Numbered from the stretch's first letter, positions 12,001 to 35,592 are shown. The stretch is 64,000 nucleotides of DNA from Siniperca chuatsi (GCF_020085105.1 NC_058046.1:8656675-8720674), one strand, 5' to 3'. Notes: generated by a model not told the origin, from the letters alone. Program-made: numbers and translations.

Positions 12001-13491
12001 TTTTTCTGTACCAGCACTGTGTGCAGGTTGTTAATAAAAAAAGAAAATGATCCTATTTCGTGTGCCTAGGACTTTTTTTTCTTTTTGCCATAGTATTGAT
12101 TATCATTATTTTATACTAGTATTGTATCAAAATTAAAAATTCTGGTATCGTGACAACCTTACTAACAAGTACCCCTGTGGTGGCACAGTACAGGCTACAC
12201 TTATTTCAACCATGGTCTGTTGTGTTTACAGCATTTATATGACGTGTTGATTTGTAAGTAGCCCCTTTAAAACATGTTTCTGTCACTAGGCGAGAGCGCT
12301 CCAAGGTTCCCCTCATTGTGAGACAGTGTGTGGAGGAGATTGAGCGACGAGGAATGGAGGAGGTGGGAATCTACAGAGTGTCTGGCGTCGCAACTGACAT
12401 CCAGGCGCTGAAGGCTGCCTTTGATTCAAGTGGGTTCAGTCTGAATTTGATTTCTTATCAAAATTGATTTGACAAACGTGGCAAACAAACACAGCTGGGA
12501 AAGAAGTGTTTTTCAAAGCTCATTGTGCAGCTCGTATTCTTTGGTATTTAGTGACTGTTGTCTCATCTGCCCCGCAGACAACAAGGACGTGTCTATCATG
12601 ATGAGGGAGATGGACGTTAACGCCATCGCTGGAACACTGAAGCTGTATTTCCGCGAGCTGCCGGAGCCTCTTTTCACTGATGAGTTGTACCCCAACTTTG
12701 CTGGAGGCATCGGTCAGTCACCACTTCTTTATTTTTGCGTCACTTTCAGTGGTCAGGAGGGCATAAATGCAGTTGTGAGTCGTGACACCGGCACATTCAC
12801 GTGTGCTTTTGCCTTGCAGCTCTCTCTGACAGCGTGGCCAAGGAGAGCTGCATGCTCAACCTGTTGCTGTCTCTACCAGAGCCCAATCTGGTGACCTTCC
12901 TCTTCTTGCTCGACCACCTTAAAAGGTAAAAGACCTCACAATCGAGCTATGGTGTATCTGTGTATCAGTTGTACGTCAGTGTGTATGTCTGTTACCCACC
13001 TTTGAAAAAATTAGCTATTTTTGATTGTGATGATAGGTGAGACAAATACAGTGTGTTATAGTTGACATAGCTGGGTGTTAAAATAGATATTTACTGTTTG
13101 GGTTGGGATTTTGTGAGTATCTATAGGTTGAATATTATATTTGGCTTTGTTCTTACAGGGTGACTGAAAATGAGAGCATCAACAAGATGTCTTTGCACAA
13201 TCTGGCCACAGTTTTTGGCCCCACTTTGCTTCGGCCCTCTGAAAAAGACAGCAAAATCTCAAACAGCTCGCAGCCAATCTCCATGAACGACAGCTGGTCT
13301 CTAGAGGTCATGGCTCAGGTAAAGCTTATGTCAGGATATTGATAAGTGAGACATTTGGACTACTTGTGTGGATCTGATCACCTTTTTCTGTGTGTCCGTA
13401 GGTGCAAGTCCTTCTCTACTTCCTTCAGCTGGAGAGCATTCCAACACCGGACAGCAAACGTCAAAGCCTTCTCTTCTCTACTGAAGTATAA
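1..13491 (+). CDS. bcr: bcr, breakpoint cluster region protein (3' part; RhoGEF end, PH, C2, RhoGAP)
   Basis: The last 607 residues, in 16 exons: 1-129, 3877-3998, 4320-4485, 4735-4854, 5079-5154, 5256-5360, 5469-5543, 6043-6140, 6387-6518, 9567-9626, 10334-10443, 12290-12429, 12578-12712, 12820-12925, 13159-13318, 13402-13491. All junctions are GT-AG and phases agree. Exon 1 starts in frame with [20 protein letters not shown], the end of the DH domain. PH follows (residues ~45-200), then C2 (~230-355, '[18 protein letters not shown]') and RhoGAP (~390-585) with the arginine finger in 'EVGIYRVSG' (about R427). The protein ends in STEV, a class I PDZ ligand known in BCR; the paralogue ABR ends differently and diverges more in PH and C2, so I call bcr. 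Known role: inactivates Rac/Cdc42 through the GAP and activates Rho-type GTPases through the DH-PH part. The N-terminal oligomerisation/kinase region and most of DH lie outside the window. Confidence 0.96.
808..1240 (+). repeat. dispersed fish repeat, 'TTAGCATGCTAAC' family, copy 1
   Basis: Begins near GAGGCTGTACTTAGGCACAG, contains the palindromic stretch around 'TTAGCATGCTAACATTTGC' and ends near 'GCCGCTAGCGTGG'. It closely resembles 3040-3415 and part of 62949-63082 in this window, which share blocks such as 'CATCCAATAGTT', 'ATATTTCAGTC' and 'AGTGGTGGA'. It is probably a non-autonomous element; the transposon superfamily cannot be told from the sequence alone. Confidence 0.8.
3040..3415 (+). 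repeat. dispersed fish repeat, 'TTAGCATGCTAAC' family, copy 2 (internally deleted)
   Basis: Runs from 'GTTAGGCTGTACTTAGTACA' to 'AGCCACTAGCATGGC'. It matches copy 1 at both ends but lacks much of the middle, so it is a shorter, degraded copy in the same orientation and the same intron. Confidence 0.75.
4010..4095 (+). repeat. possible tRNA-derived SINE remnant
   Basis: Just inside a bcr intron, about ten bases past the splice donor, lies 'GGTTCAAATCC' (4072-4082), a good match to the RNA polymerase III B box of tRNA genes, followed by 'CTGTCCGCCCAGACAG'. No convincing A box or cloverleaf is visible, so this is not an intact tRNA gene. A SINE head or tail is the likeliest reading, with low certainty. 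Confidence 0.3.
6519..9566 (+). other. bcr intron containing the alternative first exon
   Basis: A 3-kb intron between the C2-encoding exons. Apart from the exon at 8696-8854, I see a GA run near 7530, A/T-rich low-complexity DNA around 7860-8000 and no ORF with family resemblance. An internal promoter would have to lie here, in the few hundred bases upstream of 8696; no TATA box or CpG-rich patch stands out. Confidence 0.6.
8696..8854 (+). CDS. bcr: alternative first coding exon of bcr (short GAP-only isoform)
   Basis: This 53-codon segment lies in the 3-kb bcr intron 6519-9566. It opens with [18 protein letters not shown] after an in-frame stop at 8669-8671 and ends at a good donor (AAAG|GTAAAG, 8855). 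It ends in phase 0, as does the ordinary upstream exon (6387-6518), and the shared acceptor at 9567 is also phase 0. Splicing to 9567 would give a 319-residue protein: an acidic N-terminus, a basic '[15 protein letters not shown]' stretch, the last strands of C2, the whole RhoGAP domain and the STEV tail. This form would lack DH and PH. Short GAP-containing forms from internal promoters are known in the BCR/ABR family, but I do not know this peptide from a named isoform. The 5' limit of the exon and its promoter are not determined. Confidence 0.68.
10530..11475 (-). mobile_element. DNA-transposon remnant with ~100-bp inverted ends and a HECT-ligase-like fragment
   Basis: The two ends are inverted copies of each other. 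The left starts near 10532 (AATTTTACGGAGCCCCCTAA) and runs through 'GAGAACTACTTTTGCATTCC' to about 10622. The right, read on the minus strand from about 11475, gives 'AAATTCTATGGAGCCCCTTA' and then 'GAGGACTACTTTTGCATTCC'. Between them, on the minus strand at 10987-10772, is a 71-residue frame with '[20 protein letters not shown]' then 'VTFN' and 'KRPVAIS'. This resembles the C-terminal HECT fold of the G2/M-phase-specific E3 ligase-like (G2E3-like) proteins that are abundant in fish genomes. The frame stops where the catalytic cysteine and the last HECT strand would be expected, so it is degraded. It lies inside the bcr intron 10444-12289. I name no superfamily; the inverted ends are the main evidence for mobility. 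Confidence 0.6.
11476..12289 (+). other. rest of bcr intron 10444-12289
   Basis: Unremarkable intronic DNA. A short degraded repeat near 12085-12165 contains 'AGTATTGTATCAAAATTAAA' and 'GTATCGTGACAACCTTACTA', resembling short fish elements whose consensus includes 'GGTATCGTGACAACC'. No coding potential seen. Confidence 0.5.
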
Positions 13492-14880
13492 CGGGAACAT
13501 CATGCACTGTTTCTGTTCAGAGGCAGGATGTCAGCTGCTTAATGAGGTGGATGCTGCAGAGCGGCCATGGCTGGCTGGTTTACTCTGAGGATGCTTAATT
13601 TAGCCACCAGGTGGAACCGTCAACACATTGTAAACTGGAAACAGCCACCATGACCAAAGCCATTTCTTTTGGAGATGTGATGAGCATGTGTGTTCTGTTT
13701 ACTTACAAGCTTACCTGCTGTGTCAGTAAAAGACAACCCTATGTGATGTACGGACAAAATATATCATTCCTTTTTTAATTTAATTTAAATTTCAAGAAGC
13801 ATTATTTACTGTAATGTTTTCCACTGCCCTGTTCTGTCACTGTGCACATTAGCTCCATATTCACAGAGGGGGATTTCTGCTGTAGTTGGATTGTGTAAGA
13901 TTTATTTCTGTGGATGGATGGTGGATGAGTGGTTGGATGAATGGACATATATATTTTTCATGTCAATACATGTTTTTCCCCCCAGAAATGTTTGACTTGG
14001 TTGAACGCTCACCTGTGCCAATGTTTCCCTGCTGATGACCAATAGAACATTTCAGTTACCCTGATGTTTACACACACACTCTTAATTTTGTACGGAATTT
14101 AAAAGTATGAGACTGAAAACTGTAGTTAACACGCAGCAACATGCAGGCATGTTGACCTAACCGTGTGAAGCGTTTTGTTATCTGTGCTGTACAACTTATA
14201 TAGCGACTGTGTTCAGTTCACGTTCTTCTGGTGGTGTCCGAGCCAACATTAATGTAGATATGAGTGCTTTTTTTTTTTTTTTTGAGGTGGTACAGAGAAG
14301 TGAAAGGCAAATCGTGCCAGGAAAAGGAGAGGCCTAATTCTTTCACCCATGTACTGTGTATAATTTTTAATTTCACAATTGTCTTTTGTCCATATCTCAA
14401 ATGTTTTGTGTCCACATGTTTTTTTTAGTTTCCGTCTGATTTGATTTATTCAGTTAAAGTTGATGTATATGTGTTGCTTTCTGCATTCCTTCTCTGTAGT
14501 CTACCTATAAAGGACAAAACCACACTGCTGTAGAAATGAGAGCACCTGGAGATTATCTGAAATACCAAATGTTCCCTAGTAGAACCATTGAAGCACAGTG
14601 ATTCGCTCAAATCCAAGTCTCCTGGTTTATTAACAGGTTTATCATAAACATACCTAGTATTAAGTCATGTGAAAATACACTGTGTGCTTGCATTAATTTT
14701 TTTTTCCCAAATCACTACAAGTATTCAAACACTTGTTAGCACAAACTATAACCCTAAAGGCTTGTGATTTATGTAAAATAAGCAATAACTCTTAGTAATT
14801 CTTAGGACGAGCAATGACTAGTGGGTCTTGTATGTATGATTTATGTAAATAAAAACTTGGCAACATTATTCTTGCAGTGC
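13492..14880 (+). other. bcr 3' UTR
   Basis: Noncoding sequence after the bcr stop (TAA at 13489-13491). An AATAAA at 14848-14853, followed by a T/G-rich stretch, is the best polyadenylation signal, giving a 3' UTR of roughly 1.4 kb. A run of T at about 14269-14283 and scattered ATTTA-like motifs lie inside. I cannot exclude earlier or later sites. Confidence 0.55.
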
Positions 14881-15540
14881 ATCATTTCTTAGTGTGAGAA
14901 AAAACACAACTCAGACTAAAAGTTTGACGCAACTCTGTTTTATTACGTCCAGGCTCAGTAATGTTTCAGTCCTCTTTTATAAATATGTGCTAAACTCACA
15001 ATGTCCTGTAGGTATACTCAGCATACTGAGTTGTACACTATTCCATCTACCTTGTCTAGTGTGTATTCTACTAGAGATGCAAATCGTAACGTAAGTGTAG
15101 GACTAGTGAAGACAGTGATGGGCATGTAAATTAAAAGCTAAACGCAAATGTACTGTGCCTGGGCTTTGGTGGTCCAGGGTCCCTGGGTTAGGGCTACACA
15201 TTTCCGTAATGTAATGGTAATTTAAAGGTAGGTGTACCTACGTTTTCAGAAAAAAATGTGATTTATGCTACATGTTTTCTCCTGACATGACCATATGTCC
15301 AGATAACTTAACAGTCTTAATAATTGAGGTGTGAGATATATTAGAAAGTATGTGAAAGATGCATCTAAACCTCAGAAGGGATAAATAATCTGCAGATACT
15401 AATGGTTATTCAGTAACTTGGACAATGTGAGCCCATTTCCTCTACTCTAGGTGTGTGAAGGTGGTGTAGACTTGGTTGAAGAGAAGCTCTGCAAGACTTT
15501 TGGCCCAGCTCCAGGTGTAATTTGTAGACAATAATAAATG
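14881..15540. other. bcr-specc1l intergenic gap
   Basis: About 0.65 kb between the probable bcr polyadenylation site and the probable first exon of specc1l. I see no gene and no clear repeat. The promoter of specc1l should lie in its last part; a 'TATTTAAA' at 15551-15558 is TATA-like but unproven. Confidence 0.5.
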
Positions 15541-15541
15541 A

Positions 15542-15785
15542 ACCACTGGCTATTTAAACATCCCGGAGGCAGTAAACTTGTCCTGTGGAGAGGGTGATGC
15601 TGAGATGATGCAACCAGAGGAGGGGGCAGAGGATCATCCGGCTGCTGCCAACAGAAAGGGGCTGACATCCGAAACCGATGCTGCCTGCCCACTGAAGTTG
15701 TGGATTGGCGAACTGTTAGCGGCCGCAAATGAACATTTATCGGACCTTCATCAACCTATCAAACAGGAAAATTAGGAGGACCTCG
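15542..15785 (+). other. specc1l: probable 5' noncoding exon of specc1l with an upstream ORF
   Basis: This GC-richer patch precedes a plausible donor (CTCGG|GTATGA, about 15786) and sits 6 kb upstream of the first specc1l coding exon, where a 5' UTR exon is expected. It holds an open frame from 15542 to the TAG at 15773-15775. The first ATG is at 15605 (MMQPEEGAEDHPAAANRKG, 56 residues, ending in KQEN). I recognise no family. It may be a translated upstream ORF, a small independent protein, or chance. Exon limits are estimates. Confidence 0.4.
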
Positions 15786-18700
15786 GGTATGAATATTTTA
15801 TCAGTTTACTGACAGGCGTTGTCTTTTTGCCGGCTGTGCTAACATCGTTAGCCTAACGATAGCATTAGCAACCTAATTGCTTACTGACAGCTGCGCTAAA
15901 TTAACTGACTGAAAAGAAACACACCGACCTACTCTAAAGTTACGTTAGCTACGCATACTCGCGCTGTTCGTTTTGTTTGTTTTAAACAGAATGAAAATGA
16001 TTGTTTTAACCCTCAAACCAGATTTTTGGCCAGCTGTCAAGCTGGAAAAATTGACTTGTATCTGTACTATGAATTATTTCAAAATAAGTCTTCGCGATGT
16101 GTTGACATGTGGCCCCAGTGTCATTCATAGTTTAATGTGCGTCTCGGCTATGGGTTTAAAACAATTCTGTGATACATGTGGTGTACTGTTAGTTTGGCTA
16201 GTACTCTGCACGTCTTGGCAAGACTACCGATACATATTTGCTTTTGACTGCATAATAACCTGAAAATATGTTTGTCACCTGGCAATACATATATGCAATA
16301 TAAAACCATATTACATCTGCTATCTGTCTAATATACTATAGCTCTTATTTCACTCCAGGTTCAAACTCTGTCGCTCTATCGGAGCTTTGATATAATTATC
16401 ATAGTTTCAGTAAATGTTGTTATGCTTAGGTGTCTAGCTCGGTGCCTTTGTTTTGAAAGCGTGTGGCCAAACAGGAAGTGAATTTATAGAAATTCGCTGT
16501 GTGCCTGACCATATAGCTAACTAGCTAGCTGGGTTATCTCCTTGGTTTTAAGTTGCCATTTGGTCTCTAACATGATAGTACCGACGTGTGCTTACTCCAC
16601 AGACTCGGGTTGTTGTCTTTACCTGAAAGGTTTGGTTGGTAAAGTATGTGCTTGTGTAGTTGAATGATACACTGTAAGGGCTAACGTTAGCCGTGGTGCT
16701 GCTAATGTAGGTGTAGCCAAGAACAATGTAAATTTGCCATCCCCCCTGAGAAGAGTCAACAGTGAACTGATGTTGCAGCCTGTCAGTGCCTTGGCTGGCC
16801 CAAACGGCATACTATCGCACAGCTGTCGCCTCTGTGTGTGTGTGTGTCTTAACTAAATCCCCTTCTCTCGCGCGTACTCAGTTAATTTAAAATCATTTAA
16901 ATCATTTTTTTTTTTTTTTTTAACCAGAAGTGACCACAGATGTTTCCTAACTTTCCTGAAATAGCTTGGAAAGAGCAATATTTGCAGCCCACTCTTTAAA
17001 TCAATGTCCAGGAGATATGACTTATGAGATATTCCTTCTTGGCTCTGCCTGATCATTGCTTTGCTTTTTGAAAAATATTTTTTTGGGGGGAAAAACGCTC
17101 TAGTCTTGGAAACGTTGCCCCCAAGTGACATTGAACAAGGGAAATATATTTTCAAGACAAACTCATAGGTCAGGACCAAACCCATGTTCTGTTTGATTAA
17201 AGTGAATAAAGATTATTACATTTTTTTTGTAGTGTTGGCCATGACAACTCTTCCACATAGTGTGTTTTATGAAGTGGAAGGTGAGTGATGATTTACAAAC
17301 ACTCCTCAATAAATTCTTTACTTATGCAAATAAAGCTGTGGATGGTCTTGCTTCCACAATGCCAGGTTAATCCTGATGAATGTCAAAGGTGCCAAAGAGG
17401 TAAATATGTTTGGGCATTTTAGTTACTGGTCCTCCATTTTGAAATTGGTGATTGTCATTTGACTGAAGGCTATCATAAAAAAATCAGGTCCAGGCTTGTA
17501 TATTAATAGTGAGGCATATTTTAGCAAATTAAATTCAAGGTTTGACAGTGTCTGCTCTGTCTCAGGCAGACTGGTGCCTGCTTGTCCTTGTACACACAGT
17601 CACCCTTGTAGGGTTTACTTTTTGCTTTTTTTTTTTTTTTTTTACTGGAGACGCCACCACAGGAAGCTGATGTTATGGCAAGGAAGTGCCTCCCCGCAGT
17701 TAAAGCATGAATAAGGAAGGAGAACAGGGAAGGGGTATTAATGAGACCACTGCTACCCCCACCTCCTCCTCTCCCCAGACGTAACTCGACTGTTTCTTCT
17801 GCGTCCTCTGTCTCAGTCTCATGCTTTGTTCAGCTGTCTGTAAAGGAACACAACACGCACTTGTTCCTTTGGTCAGCCTTGGATCAGATCCATTGCATTA
17901 ATTAACACTGAAATCAAATACTGTAGCTGTATTTCATTTGAATCAGTGTTATTGGCTTCAAAGTTGAGTAGAGGTGTTTTGCACATGTAAATAATTCTGT
18001 TGACAACCTCCTACCTCTGTGTGATGGACTTTTTTTATATTAAATAGGCAAAATCATTACATTTTAAATAATCATATCCTTGTGGTTGCTTCTATGTTTT
18101 GTAGATTCTTAATATCAGCCCAACAAGATTTCTGCAGTTGGCAATGGATCACCTTTGCTAATATTTAAGAAATTGTCTGCTAGCGGAAGACAATCCTGAT
18201 GGACTCTGACCTTTTTCAATTCTGTGTTGTTTAAGGACTTTAGCTATAATCAAACATGAATACATCATGATGTCATGAACAATCAACCCAATGATGTGGA
18301 GTCACCAAGAAAATAGTTTTTCAGCATCACAGAAACAGCATTGTTTTTGATACAGTGTGATTCATCACAGATGTTGGCGTAAACTACATCAGCGTGAGAA
18401 GTACAACTCGTTTAGGCCACATTTTCCAAACTGAACCAAGTGAGTTTGACAGGCCAGTGTGTATACATTTATGGTATATGAATTATTGTTTTCCGAGTAG
18501 TTTTGCAGCGTGAAAGAAAAGGCAACTGCCTCTGCCCCATTTAGCTGCACTTTTGGTCCCCAGCCTGCGCTCCCATGTCTATTCAGATCCATTGAAAAGA
18601 GCTGTGCTCTAGCTAGCAGCTCTCCGTTTCAGACATCTGCTTTGACACACATTCAGCTATTCAGAAAACTGGCTAGTTGTTGAGTGCACATGTCAGTACT

Positions 18701-21700
18701 CAGGGAAAACGCCCTGCCAAACGTATGTGTTATGGATAAATACATGCAGTACACAGGCAGTATAGAGTTAGATGTGCAAAGACAGATAAGGTTGGAAAAT
18801 AATATAAAGAAAGGAATGATATATTCCGTAGCAATCTGAGTCCAATTGATTGTCCTGTATCTTCAGCTGGAGAAGTTACTTGCTTGATCAGATATAGTAT
18901 GAGTTTAGCAGCTGCAGTGGTGCTAATACACATTTTGAATTGTCTTTGTTTCTTTGGGCCCAAAAGGTTTGTGTTTCCAAAAAAAAAAAAAGAAAGAAAG
19001 TAAGAAGACATGCAGCAGGACTGTAGCAGTTCTGGCAGACTGAAAGACAACAAAAGCTTTCCAGACAATCATTTATAGCTTCACTGCATGTATAATTTAA
19101 GATAACCTGTCAACATATAAAGTCTAGGTCTGGGCAACATGTAGTGAGATCAGTACAGACATGAAACATCAAATGCATCTTAAAGTATGGCCGTGACATA
19201 AAGCTTCCAAATAAGGTTAGGCCTGTGGGGATGTAGATGTACATAAAAAGTAGCCTTCATCTCGGAAAGCTTTAAACCTACTAAAAGACACTAACTGGGG
19301 AAAGATGCATGGTGTAAACTCAGAATTAATATTCTAATCATGAATGGTCAGAGGTTGCAGATGTAAACACAATATGCTTCAAAGTATTCTATCAAAGTAG
19401 AGTTTGTTTTGAAACCATAAGGCTGCAGTACAGGTTTGTTTCAGTGAATAAAATATACCTCTGCACCACAGAAGCCTCAGAGCTGTAGAGACTAACCAGC
19501 CGAAACCCATTATTTTCCATTTTCTCCACATGAGGCGGGGAAGATTGTTTGTTTCTTTTTATTTGCTTGCGGCTCTTCGTAAACTTACACAAAACTGTCT
19601 GAGGTCTGATGGTATGTGACACGTATTTTGTTTTCTGTAAGAAGCTTTTTTTTAACAAAAACAACAGTTTTTTGTAAGCACATTATTTTGAGTAAAGATT
19701 TCAAGTTGGCAACTTGAAAAATACACATTTTTTATCTTTAAAGTCCAATCAAACTCCTCATAACTTGTCCTCGATTTTAGGCCTGTGTGTTTTTCTGGTT
19801 TGCTCATATGAGTTTAGTGTAACTAAACACTTTTCAGCATTCACGTCACTGGAGGCCAAGGTTAACCCAACAGAAATAATAAGCCAAATAAATATCTTCT
19901 CGGCAGAAAAAAAATGAATAACTTTGAGGCACCCGAAGTAGAAGATTTGGTGCAGGATGACAGATTGAAAGTAACATCTGTACCAAGGAAACACAGCTGA
20001 AATCTATTAGAAAAGTATGTGTTTTTGAATAAAGTGCAGTTGTGGTTTAGTAGCAGGTTATTTGGATTCTCTGGAAGTATCAGGAAAGAGAAGGTTGACA
20101 ATATGTGCCTCACATGTGAGCTATTGTGTACAGATCTCCACCTGCACCAGCTGTATCAGATTTTAATTATTGATTCATTTTTTTTAGTGTGTATTTATTT
20201 AGCTAAGATTCAAGGAAAGGTTTCAGTCAGTGAATTGTCTAAACATTTGTGCTCCTGCTACAATACATTGGTCAGCTTCTCACAGTGTTCTATTTAAAGT
20301 CTGATTTACTGCTGATTTATATTTATTTCCATATCCAAACAATAAACTTCTGCACAGGAAAACAACAGAGCACTGACTTGAAGATAGATTGTAGCTGGAT
20401 TTCCTGTGTATAATAAATAACTTCAGCTCACTTTTTCCTCTTCCTTCTCCTTAGTGCAAAAAGAACTCAAAGACGTCCAAATCTGTGCTGAAGTACTTAC
20501 TCTTTGTCTCCAGCTGCGTCCCAAATCACTTTTTCTTGCTATCGTGGCATCAAGTCAGGTTCTGTTCAGACCTGGAGGCAACATGTTAACAATGCTGAAT
20601 AAAGTTTCCTGTGTTTTATACAAGCTTTTGTTATTTGGTTACAACCAGTTTCAACACCTTGTTAACTGGCAAATGAACACCAGATACAAAACTGCACCAG
20701 ATAAACTCCAACCTAGTTATAGGTGCTTCATTTGGAAAAAGTTTGAGGCAATATTTTTTTAATTTTTTTAATCACCTGTTACTAATTCAATACACATTAC
20801 ACGCTCACCAAATTATGCTCAAGATTTTGCACCCATTAAATTCTTATTAGGAATCTTTTCTGGGTTGTCAAGTTGTTTAAATAGAGCAACGGTAATTGTG
20901 AACTGGTATGAGTACGCCTACATCTTGCACGAACATGGCACTAAATGATTTCTTGGCTGTACAAGACGAGATCCAGTGCATCAGACTGGTTGCCCAGTAA
21001 CAGACTAACTGACTCACATTTTTGCCTCCGCAAAAAAAATTACCTGCAGTTGTGTTGGTTTGAGCTTTCACTTTGATCTGTGAAGGAATCTGCTTTTCCT
21101 TTTTTGGCTCTGCTGATGATTCCACACTATGCTAGAAAAACTTTGTCTGTTCTAAGGATTAGATTTTAAGACCACGTTCTTCCCACAAATGAATACCAAT
21201 AGCAGCAACCACCCACACAGATTAAACTGAGTCTTTATCAGTGTCATCGTTGTTGCAGCTGACTGAACTATCACCAACACATGAGAGCCATCTAGTGGAG
21301 ATATTGGTTGGCCTTTGAATGCCTCTATATTTCATTGTTTACCCAACATTCCTGTATCTGGGGTGGTCCTCTACAGCTGTCTTAACAGCTACCAAACTGC
21401 AGTGAAGACAAAATGATTTGAATCGCAAGTTCCACACAAGTGTCCATGTATCATGGTATAAATATAAATAAACACCATTTTTAAACTGCAATATCTACAA
21501 TAACTTATCGTTGTAGGGTTCTGGAGGATAAGAAAAATCCACTACCTCCCAAACACTGACTATCTAGAACAAACTTCAAATCACAGAGGCAGACAGAGAG
21601 GAACACATCTTGTAGAAGTGCTCAGCTATTCACTGTGGTCTCAGTGTTTTGTAGTGTTTAGGGAATAGCGTCTGCGGAAAAAATTCCTCATCCATGGAAA

Positions 21701-21757
21701 ACTGGAGCTATCACTCTGCGCGCAGACATACATTACCTTTCTCCTCCCTCCGCACAG
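15786..21757 (+). other. first intron of specc1l
   Basis: About 6 kb with no supported gene. Contents: an A/T-rich stretch, poly-T tracts near 16906-16921 and 17627-17643, a (TG)n run near 16833-16848, and an A-run with GAAA units near 18979-19000. The short ORFs in all frames have no family resemblance. A strong acceptor (CCGCACAG, ending 21757) closes the intron. Confidence 0.55.
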
Positions 21758-21794
21758 ATTGAGCTGTAAATGTATCAGCATCAGAGTGCTCAGT

Positions 21795-33432
<11,638 letters not shown>

Positions 33433-34750
33433 CTTCACCGTCTCACCCACCCTGCTCCTGCAGCGCAACCAGAGCCACACAAGCCCTCCTGAGCTCTTGG
33501 CAACCTTTCAGCCCCATGGTTAACAATTATACCTCACTGACCCTCTCTCCCACACCACAGCAACACCCTGTCACGCTGCATGTCGGTCTACAGTATTTAG
33601 CAACACTAAAGGCAGACCAGAACCTCACTGGACACACACAGCTACTCCATCCTCCCAGTGCAGCGTCAAAGGCGCTTTGTGTAGAGTTGTAGTCCAAGGG
33701 CTTGCCTCTGTATGTCTGCTGTTACACTAATAAGCCATGGGAAGTAGCCTGGTGAACCAAGTATGAACTGACCAGTGATGAAATCCTGTAGATCACCTTT
33801 GCCTTCAGGACCAGCATGAAAAAGAATCCAAGTCTCAGTGCCTTCTACCTGGCTTTTCCTGGCAAATAATATTCCTTCAGTTAACCCAGTTTCCAGGGTG
33901 TTAAGGGAGATTTTCTGCAAATCTGACTTTCAGCGTGCTACTTTGCAAGAGGAGTCATTTTCATAAACAGTCACAATGTTTTTTTTCTTTTGTTGGTTGT
34001 GAATATTTTGTGGAAAACATCAGCTTTCTACAGAATAACAAACCAAAAGTCAGTGATGTTGGAATTCCCCCACAACCCTGAAAATTCCCATTGAAAGGAA
34101 TTCAGACAGATGCAGCCTTTTTGCACCAAGTCTTCCAGACATTACAGTACGATACAGATGCCTCTCTTTCAATGGATAAAGTGCCTGTGTGAGTTTTGAT
34201 GCAGGAGACCAGGATATGAGCTCTCTCTATGGGCCAATCCTCCGCAGAGACGGTGTCTTTTCACAACATTTTGTGAAGCTGAACATTCGAGGAGATGTTG
34301 CCAAATATGTTTCAGAGCCTTTTGATTTTGAGCAGCACTAACACACTCTTATGATGGGTTTTCACTAAAAGATTCATGTAGGTGGACTAATAGTCATTTG
34401 ATGTGTATGGAGTTGAAAGCTAAACCATATAATGTGAGTGTTTGCATTTTGTAGGCCTGCATTTGCCATCTTGCACTTAGACTTCTTTCATTAGGCACAT
34501 AGGGAACACTGCATCATAACCAAAATATGTGAGTGAATAGCATTTAGTTTCTTGATAAAATGTATTTTGACTGACAAGCTAAGTTCTGTTTAGATCAGAG
34601 CCTTAAACTGTATCATCCTGGGGCTCTAATTAGAAATAGTGTCTCACCTAGGGCCTTCATATTTGGAAAATGTGCTCTAGCATTTGGAAACCAGCAGTGA
34701 CAGATTCATAGGTGAAGACACATACGTTTATAGGTCAGCTGCGTCTCATC
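33433..34750 (+). other. specc1l 3' UTR, proximal part
   Basis: Noncoding sequence following the specc1l stop (TGA 33430-33432). Human SPECC1L has a long 3' UTR, and this stretch is free of repeats, which fits. I could not fix the polyadenylation site: no clear AATAAA occurs before the MITEs, and the ATTAAA near 35502 lies inside a repeat. Confidence 0.5.
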
Positions 34751-35010
34751 AAAAAGGAATAGTTGAACTTAAATACACTTATTTGCTTTCTTGTCGAGTT
34801 TGATACCACTTACATGCCTATCAGCTAAATATTGTTACCTTCGGACAGAGCCAGGCTAGCTGTTTCCCCCTGTTTCCAGTCGTAATGCTAAGCTAAGCTA
34901 AGTGCTTGCGGGCTCTGGCTTCATATTTAGCATACAGTCATGAGGGAGATATCAATCTTATCATCAAACACTATGCAAGAAAGCAAACAAGTATATTTCC
35001 CAAAATGCTG
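34751..35010. mobile_element. short palindromic MITE, same family as 32349-32925
   Basis: About 260 bp. The left end carries 'AATAGTTGAACTTAAATACA' and 'CTTATTTGCTTTCTTG'. The right end carries 'CAAGAAAGCAAACAAGTATA' and 'TTTCCCAAAATGC', which is the left end inverted. Internal blocks 'AGAGCCAGGCTAGCTGTTTC' and 'GCTAAGCTAAGC' match the other copies. It lies downstream of specc1l and may sit within its 3' UTR. Confidence 0.7.
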
Positions 35011-35261
35011 ATTTTTTTTTTTCTTTTGTTTGTTTTTTTTAAACATCAGCAAACGTTGCAAAACCATTTATTTTGCACAGAAATTAATTCAATTCATTGT
35101 GCCATTGACTAATTTTGTGTGTTAATACTGATGCTGTATTAGACAGATAGTTTCTTAAATTCCTAGTGTGACTCACCATTGCTATAGAGATACTTTGTAG
35201 CACAGAATGTCATTTCATTTGTCTGATTTCAGTCAGCATCATTAATGTTGTGGATTTATAG

Positions 35262-35592
35262 CAGTATATAAACAATAAGCGGTTTATAACCCACTATAAT
35301 ATAGTTGTATGCAGCTATAAAGACATTTTTAAGTGTTGTATTAATGTGCAGTATTTGTCAGCAATGATAACTTATCCTATCAAGACATTTTATGTTATTA
35401 CAACTGTGTTTTACTAATATTGTCATTCATTATCTGTTTATACAGCAGCCTCCACTTATGGATGCCTCCATATGAAGAATTATAGCCTAGTTGTTGACAA
35501 ATACATTAAAAACGCATATCTGCATACAGCTACATTAGTGTGTTATAAACCATTTATTAAATGTTTATAGACAGCTTATAAATGCTAAATGG
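35262..35592. mobile_element. MITE-like element with inverted ends
   Basis: The left arm 'GGTTTATAACCCACTATAAT' plus 'ATAGTTGTATGCAGCTATAA' is mirrored by the right arm, whose reverse complement reads 'GGTTTATAACACACTAATGT' then 'AGCTGTATGCAGATATGCG'. About 330 bp, AT-rich, noncoding. Confidence 0.65.

Noticed and set aside
12469-12894. 141-codon ORF spanning two bcr exons
   Set aside because: It begins in an intron and reads out of frame after the exon 12578-12712 donor; the true splice structure gives the RhoGAP sequence.
15447-15728. 93-codon minus-strand ORF at the specc1l 5' exon
   Set aside because: No family resemblance; the plus-strand frame has the better context, with a donor following.
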